From assembly GCA_021784615.1 (NCBI GenBank), contig JAJYHU010000402.1:1-10370 (forward strand): a stretch of DNA of 10,370 nucleotides, given 5' to 3'. This stretch comes from Acidobacteriota bacterium (lineage in GTDB: Bacteria; Acidobacteriota; Terriglobia; UBA7540). Shown piece after piece: positions 6,305-10,370 of this stretch. Every line of letters starts with the position of its first letter. The first letter of the stretch is position 1. The position numbers and the translations under genes were made by a program. Below the pieces are notes generated by a model. The model worked only from the letters and a program-made list of their open reading frames with translations. It did no database searches and was not told the origin of the DNA.

Positions 6305-6512
6305 CTTTAACCAAAACCGGCTTCTATGGTACAAGAACTCTCGGGAGAACGTGGATGGGCGCCTGGTGGTCTACTGGAAGCTTCAATAACACCCGTTACG
6401 CAGGAAATCTTCCTTCCGGCGCGGTGCTTGGGGCAAAGCCCAATGAATACGGCCAGGTCCACTCACGTTCCTTCTCAGGGATCTGATTTCGGTTTTCCCT
6501 GCGAGGGGCAAT
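6305..6512 (+). other. Intergenic region with a 43-codon ORF of unknown status
   Basis: No recognised gene lies here. One short frame, ATG 6355 to TGA 6484-6486, has a plausible Shine-Dalgarno GGGAG (6343-6347, 7 nt spacing) and encodes a 43-residue peptide beginning MGAWWSTGSFNNTRYAG, which I do not recognise. Another frame from 6326 runs into the receiver gene and has no ribosome binding site. No convincing promoter for the downstream receiver gene was found. Confidence 0.3.
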
Positions 6513-6935
6513 TTGAACATCTTGATGGAAGCTGACCTAAGTTCGAAACAACAGCAACGGTCCATACGAGTCCTCGTGGTTGATGACTCGCCTCTGGCGA
6601 GGGATGGGATCCGGTTGCTGCTCGATCGCCGGCAGGAAATAGAGATTGCGGGCTTTGCAGGAGACGGCGAAGAAGCTCTCGCCCAAGCTAAAGCCTTGTC
6701 CCCCGATCTCATCCTGATGGACATCGAAATGCCCAAGCTCGATGGCTTGAAGGCAACCCGGATGGTTCGCAGCTTGTTTCCTGAAATCCGGGTCATCATC
6801 GTCACCGTCAACCATGGCGGGGAAGTCTATCAGAATTGCATAACCAGTGGAGCAGACGGCCTGGTTGTAAAAGACCGTCTTTATGAAGACCTTCTTAGTG
6901 AGATTCAGCGGGTTTTCCCCTCCGGCCCGCCGTAG
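6513..6935 (+). CDS. Stand-alone receiver-domain response regulator
   Basis: The 140-residue protein is a single phosphoacceptor (REC) domain with no output domain. It has the acidic pair Asp24-Asp25 (VVDDS), phosphoacceptor Asp70 in LMDIEMP, Thr98 at the switch position and Lys120 in LVVK, so it should be phosphorylatable. The sequence resembles receivers of NarL-type regulators that have lost the helix-turn-helix; the frame stops at 6933-6935 and I see no helix-turn-helix coding downstream. I prefer the TTG start at 6513, because GAGGGG (6503-6508) sits 4 nt before it. ATG 6525, four codons in, is 16 nt from that motif. It may relay phosphate from the kinase encoded at 728 or act by protein contact with the pilus machinery; both are guesses from position. 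Confidence 0.88.
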   Translation: MNILMEADLSSKQQQRSIRVLVVDDSPLARDGIRLLLDRRQEIEIAGFAGDGEEALAQAKALSPDLILMDIEMPKLDGLKATRMVRSLFPEIRVIIVTVNHGGEVYQNCITSGADGLVVKDRLYEDLLSEIQRVFPSGPP

Positions 6936-7383
6936 CTCAACTGCCGCCGCCGTGGAAGGCCGGCGGAATCATCTTTCACCCTCCGTGGCCAATATCGAAA
7001 TCACCAATGAACGTCTGCTGAATCAGCCGCCCCCCGGATGAAGCGGCGGCTCTTCGGCAACCACGTTCGTAAGCTAGAACGAAAATTTAACTTTACGTTC
7101 ATACTTCAGTAACCTGGCATAAGTATGCTATAAACGGAATTATGAATGATCCGCTGGCGCGCGGCTCGGCAGGCAGATCAATCGACAGGCAGGCTACGAA
7201 AAGGTGCAGCCTGCTCTTCCTTCGGTTTCCAATCTTCGCGCACCCGCGGCTGATGAATCTCCAGAAAAACAACGCGAGGCGCCAACGGGTCGCAGGACCA
7301 AAAGGATGGGGATGAATAAGAGCGCGATTCCATGCGCAGAATGGGGGATGAAGAGTGGCCTGAGGTTTTGACCTTGCAATCTG
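6936..7383 (+). other. Long intergenic region with GC-rich hairpins and no convincing gene
   Basis: About 450 nt separate the receiver gene from the PLD-like gene. CCGCCG/CGGCGG (6948-6953, 6962-6967) and AGCCGCC/GGCGGCT (7025-7031, 7045-7051, 13-nt loop) form stable stems. Neither is followed by a T-tract, so they may be imperfect terminators or 3' structures. The sequence from about 7080 to 7140 is AT-rich and promoter-like. A 57-codon frame, ATG 7142 to TGA 7313-7315, follows it but lacks a Shine-Dalgarno and gives an arginine-rich peptide I do not recognise. The opposite-strand frame here continues through the PLD-like gene and is judged spurious. Confidence 0.4.
7105..7134 (+). promoter_or_regulatory. 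Possible sigma70 promoter upstream of the PLD-sixA unit
   Basis: TATAAA (7129-7134) is a good -10 candidate, but the -35 candidate TTCAGT (7105-7110, 18-nt spacing) matches only half of the consensus. The AT-rich context (7081-7135) supports a promoter. The inverted repeat GCATA-AG-TATGC (7117-7128) lies in the spacer and could be an operator. Start of transcription would be near 7141, leaving a leader of about 245 nt before the PLD-like gene. Confidence 0.3.
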
Positions 7384-7404
7384 CCTATGCCGATCAAGCA
7401 TAGG
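7384..7404 (+). repeat. Hairpin covering the annotated PLD start codon
   Basis: CCTATGC (7384-7390) and GCATAGG (7398-7404) form a perfect 7-bp inverted repeat with a 7-nt loop. ATG 7387-7389 lies inside the left arm. It reuses the TATGC/GCATA half-site seen at 7117-7128 in the opposite arrangement. It could hide the start codon in mRNA, be a protein binding site, or show that translation starts further downstream. Confidence 0.45.
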
Positions 7405-7950
7405 TTGTGGCGCCCCTGGCCGCCCGAAACGATGCGAAATAAAGAGTTGAGCCGAGGTTCCACCGGTGTTCTTGAAGATACCTCTGATGTCGAGGTTGTT
7501 TTCACGCGCACCGATTCGATTGCCGATGTCATCGAGGCGCTTGTGGGAGCGGCAACAAGCTCCATCGACGCGGCCCTTTATGGCTTCAGCAGCCAGCGAC
7601 TGGCCAGCGCTCTCGAAGAAGCACAGTCCAGGAGGCTTCGCCTCCGGCTGATCATCGACGGCAACAAGTACCGGGAAACTCCTGGCTGCCAGCGCCTGCT
7701 GGCGGACCGAAACCTTTCCTTCCGGCTGGCCTTTGGCCGCGACGGAGCAGGAAGCAAGATGCATCACAAGTTCGCGCTCCTAGACAGAAAGCTGGTTCTT
7801 ACCGGCAGCTATAACTGGACGGCCGCCTCGGAAGGCAGAAACTACGAAAATTTGCTGGTTCTTCGAAACCCTGACCTGGTCGAGGCGTACCGCGCGGAAT
7901 TCGCGGCGCTTTGGGAAAAATCGGCAAAGGTTCCCAATGAGGAATCCTAA
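7387..7950 (+). CDS. Phospholipase D-like single-HKD protein (Nuc-type nuclease/hydrolase)
   Basis: The product (187 residues as annotated) has one PLD active-site motif, HHKFALLD, with His126, Lys128 and Asp133, followed by GSYNWT (Gly140, Ser141, Asn143) and RNYEN, the pattern of PLD-like domains of the Nuc/MitoPLD type. Such proteins work as homodimers that join two HKD motifs and cleave phosphodiesters through a covalent phosphohistidine intermediate; substrates may be nucleic acid or phospholipid. The core begins at about residue 35 (VEVVFTRTDSIADVIEALVGAA). No signal peptide is visible, so it is probably cytoplasmic. The start is uncertain: no in-frame start exists upstream of 7387 after the stop at 7369-7371, ATG 7387 has no Shine-Dalgarno and lies in a hairpin, and ATG 7432 or TTG 7447 are alternatives that would keep the domain. 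The sixA gene follows after 9 nt. Confidence 0.85.
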   Translation: MPIKHRLWRPWPPETMRNKELSRGSTGVLEDTSDVEVVFTRTDSIADVIEALVGAATSSIDAALYGFSSQRLASALEEAQSRRLRLRLIIDGNKYRETPGCQRLLADRNLSFRLAFGRDGAGSKMHHKFALLDRKLVLTGSYNWTAASEGRNYENLLVLRNPDLVEAYRAEFAALWEKSAKVPNEES

Positions 7951-7959
7951 GGACAGTCC

Positions 7960-8529
7960 ATGCCGCACGTAAACCGCCAGAAGCCACAAGCCAGACAACC
8001 CCGCTCAAAATCGGTAAAGAATTCCGAAGACTACGAGCTTTATATCATGCGGCATGGTAAAGCGGCCCCCAGGGGCCCGGCCTATTCGGACGATGCCAAG
8101 CGGCCTCTTACTCCGCAAGGGATCAAGGACCTGCAAGAAGTCTCCAGAGGCTTGATCCGCTTGGGAGTTGAGGTGGATTGGATTGTTTCAAGCCCTCTGG
8201 TGCGCGCCCGTGAAACCGCACAAATCGTCGCAGAGTCGTTCACGCCTCGGGCGCCCGTTGAAATCACCGAAGCCTTGAATCCCGGAGCAGCCGCGGAAGC
8301 ACTGCTCGCCTTTCTGGCCAAGCACTCAGCCCGCAAATCGACGCTGCTGATCGGACATGAGCCCGATCTTAGCAAGTTGGCCTGCCAGCTGATCGGCGCG
8401 AATCCTGACGCCGGCCTTGCCTTGAAAAAAAGTGGCTGTTGCTTGATCACCTTCCCGGACCTTCCCCAACTCTTTCAGGGACATCTCCTGTGGTGGCTGA
8501 CGCCGCGCGTGCTCCGCAGAATGGCGTAA
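7960..8529 (+). CDS. sixA: SixA-type phosphohistidine phosphatase (histidine phosphatase family)
   Basis: The 189-residue product carries the family's catalytic Arg31-His32-Gly33 in IMRHGKA, a second arginine in SSPLVRARETA (Arg84) and the second catalytic histidine in LIGHEPDL (His133). The KRPLTPQGI segment and the C-terminal LLWWLTPRVLRRM are typical of the SixA branch rather than of phosphoglycerate mutase. In E. coli, SixA removes phosphate from phosphohistidine of signalling proteins (ArcB HPt in early work, the nitrogen PTS protein NPr in later work). The first 24 residues are a basic extension before the fold. The start at 7960 is supported by AAGGA (7949-7953), which overlaps the stop of the PLD-like gene, so the two are probably one operon. 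The physiological target here is unknown. The symbol denotes family resemblance. Confidence 0.88.
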   Translation: MPHVNRQKPQARQPRSKSVKNSEDYELYIMRHGKAAPRGPAYSDDAKRPLTPQGIKDLQEVSRGLIRLGVEVDWIVSSPLVRARETAQIVAESFTPRAPVEITEALNPGAAAEALLAFLAKHSARKSTLLIGHEPDLSKLACQLIGANPDAGLALKKSGCCLITFPDLPQLFQGHLLWWLTPRVLRRMA

Positions 8530-8786
8530 CCAAAGCCAACTCCCGCTAAGCTATTGTTAAACTTTGGAGAAGTTTTAAGAGATCCCAGTCCTGCGGTTCA
8601 TCACAAGTGCGTGCCGCGGTCGATGCTGCCAGAGCTGGATGCCGAGGATAACATCTATCCATTCTGGACTTTACGACGCCCGACGAATCCACCCGGCATG
8701 AAAGTCCGTCCCGGCAAAAGGCAGGGTCAAGCTTGGGAATCGACCAAGATACGATGTGCCAAGGCATTTCCACGGCGGGGGCGAGT
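8530..8786 (+). other. Intergenic region without a recognised gene
   Basis: I see nothing convincing between the sixA-like gene and the gap promoter. CCAAAG (8530-8535) and CTTTGG (8562-8567) could pair around 26 nt just after the sixA stop, followed by AGTTTTAAG, a poor terminator at best. A frame from TTG 8554 to TGA 8788-8790 (78 codons) has no ribosome binding site, no recognisable motif and runs into the promoter, so I do not call it a gene. Confidence 0.4.
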
Positions 8787-8815
8787 TTGACATCACCTAC
8801 CATGGAGATTATGAT
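8787..8815 (+). promoter_or_regulatory. Near-consensus sigma70 promoter of the gap-pgk unit
   Basis: TTGACA (8787-8792) is a perfect -35 hexamer, followed after exactly 17 nt by TATGAT (8810-8815), which differs from the -10 consensus at one position. Transcription would start near 8822 and give a leader of about 38 nt containing the Shine-Dalgarno GAGGGGG (8848-8854). This is by far the best promoter in the window and fits a constitutively strong glycolytic gene. No clear operator flanks it. Confidence 0.85.
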
Positions 8816-8859
8816 TAAGGGTTTCAAGTTACTTCAAATATGCGGTTGAGGGGGTTGTG

Positions 8860-9864
<1,005 letters not shown>

Positions 9865-9885
9865 ACCTGCCTGCAAGCATCATCC

Positions 9886-9915
9886 GGCGGACGATGGACT
9901 AGACCGTCGTCCGCC
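9886..9915 (+). promoter_or_regulatory. Strong intercistronic stem-loop between gap and pgk
   Basis: GGCGGACGATGG (9886-9897) pairs with CCGTCGTCCGCC (9904-9915) to give 12 bp with a single T-G wobble and a 6-nt loop. It begins 21 nt after the gap stop codon and is followed by AAACCATACG, not a T-tract, so it is not a standard terminator. By analogy with other glycolytic operons, it is more likely an mRNA processing or 3'-end stabilising element; partial transcription termination is the alternative. pgk starts 27 nt downstream. Confidence 0.6.
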
Positions 9916-9942
9916 AAACCATACGAAGGGAATCCAAGTACT

Positions 9943-10370
9943 ATGGCAAAAGTTTCGATTCGCGATGTTAGCCTGAAAGGTAAACTCGTCTTCATGCGGG
10001 TTGATTTCAACGTGCCTTTGAATGACTCGGGCGAAATCACCGACGACACGCGGATTAAAGCGAGCCTGCCGACCATCCAGTATGCGCTCGACCACGGGGC
10101 GAAATTGATCCTGGCGTCGCACCTGGGAAGGCCCAAAGGAAAGCCCAATCCCCAAATGAGCTTGCAGCCCGTTGCCGAACGCCTGGCGATATTGCTGAAC
10201 AAGCCGGTCAGCTTTGCAGCGGACTGCGTAGGCCTTCAGGCGGGAAAGAATGTGGCGGAACTGAAGGAAGGCGGCATGGTGCTGCTTGAGAACCTGCGCT
10301 TCCACAAAGAAGAGGAAGCCAACGATCCGGAATTTGCCAGGCAGTTGGCTGGCGGGGCTGAAGTCTACGT
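9943..10370 (+). CDS. pgk: Phosphoglycerate kinase, N-terminal part (runs off the window)
   Basis: The frame from ATG 9943 is open to the right edge, giving 142 complete codons of an enzyme usually near 390-400 residues. Phosphoglycerate kinase transfers phosphate from 1,3-bisphosphoglycerate to ADP, the step after the Gap reaction. The N-terminal domain shows the family signature LVFMRVDFNVPL (15-26), with Asp21 and Asn23, DDTRI with Arg37, ASHLGRPKGK (58-67) with His60 and Arg63, and LLENLRFHKEE (114-124) with Arg119; these correspond to the known 3-phosphoglycerate-binding residues. The start is supported by the conserved N-terminus. The only purine-rich stretch, GAAGGGAA (9924-9931), is rather far upstream (11 nt). 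The gene is probably transcribed from the gap promoter through the intercistronic stem-loop. Confidence 0.96.
   Translation, partial: MAKVSIRDVSLKGKLVFMRVDFNVPLNDSGEITDDTRIKASLPTIQYALDHGAKLILASHLGRPKGKPNPQMSLQPVAERLAILLNKPVSFAADCVGLQAGKNVAELKEGGMVLLENLRFHKEEEANDPEFARQLAGGAEVY

Noticed and set aside
7115..7129. Sigma54-like sequence TGGCAT-N5-TGCT
   Set aside because: The distance between the GG and GC elements is one base too short for sigma54, and no sigma54 activator gene is nearby.
7099..7767. 222-codon open frame on the - strand
   Set aside because: It covers the HKD active-site region of the PLD-like gene in antisense, shows no known motif and ends in low-complexity sequence.
8554..8790. 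78-codon frame from TTG upstream of gap
   Set aside because: There is no Shine-Dalgarno, no motif and irregular codon use, and its 3' end overlaps the near-consensus gap promoter.

Overview
The window looks like a bacterial chromosome segment of moderately high GC content. I saw no tRNA, rRNA, insertion sequence, CRISPR array or phage gene. The mix of an anti-sigma/FecR-like surface protein, a large PAS histidine kinase with a NarL-type regulator, a tadG-tadE-tadE cluster and a gap-pgk pair recalls soil Acidobacteriota. That placement is an impression from gene content and protein style, not something the bases prove. Every credible gene is on the + strand.

Layout. The 3' end of a FecR-like membrane-anchored protein (1-423) is followed by about 300 nt of non-coding, hairpin-rich sequence ending in a clear intrinsic terminator (623-645). 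Next comes a two-component pair: an 801-residue membrane histidine kinase (728-3133) overlapping a NarL/LuxR-type response regulator (3102-3761). A 247-nt intergenic region holds a perfect palindrome inside a larger inverted repeat (3800-3853) and a possible pseudoknot touching the ribosome binding site. It leads into three Flp-pilus-type genes: a TadG-like protein with a glycine-rich beta-helix-like C-terminus (4009-5238) and two TadE-like proteins (5269-5760, 5855-6286). A stand-alone receiver protein (6513-6935) follows.

After about 450 nt without a convincing gene comes a two-gene unit: a single-HKD phospholipase D-like nuclease/hydrolase (7387-7950) and, 9 nt later, a SixA-type phosphohistidine phosphatase (7960-8529). 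A near-consensus sigma70 promoter (8787-8815) then drives type I NAD-dependent glyceraldehyde-3-phosphate dehydrogenase (8860-9864) and phosphoglycerate kinase (9943 to the right edge, incomplete). A 12-bp stem-loop lies between these two.

How the parts may work together. The kinase and regulator are translationally coupled and lie directly upstream of the pilus-type genes, so this regulator may control them through the palindrome; that is inference. The orphan receiver could be a second output of the same kinase. Gap and Pgk catalyse consecutive steps of lower glycolysis, and the stem-loop between them is well placed to set their ratio. The least conventional features are the structured leader of tadG, the orphan tadG-E-E set with cysteine-rich extracellular parts, and the PLD-SixA pairing.
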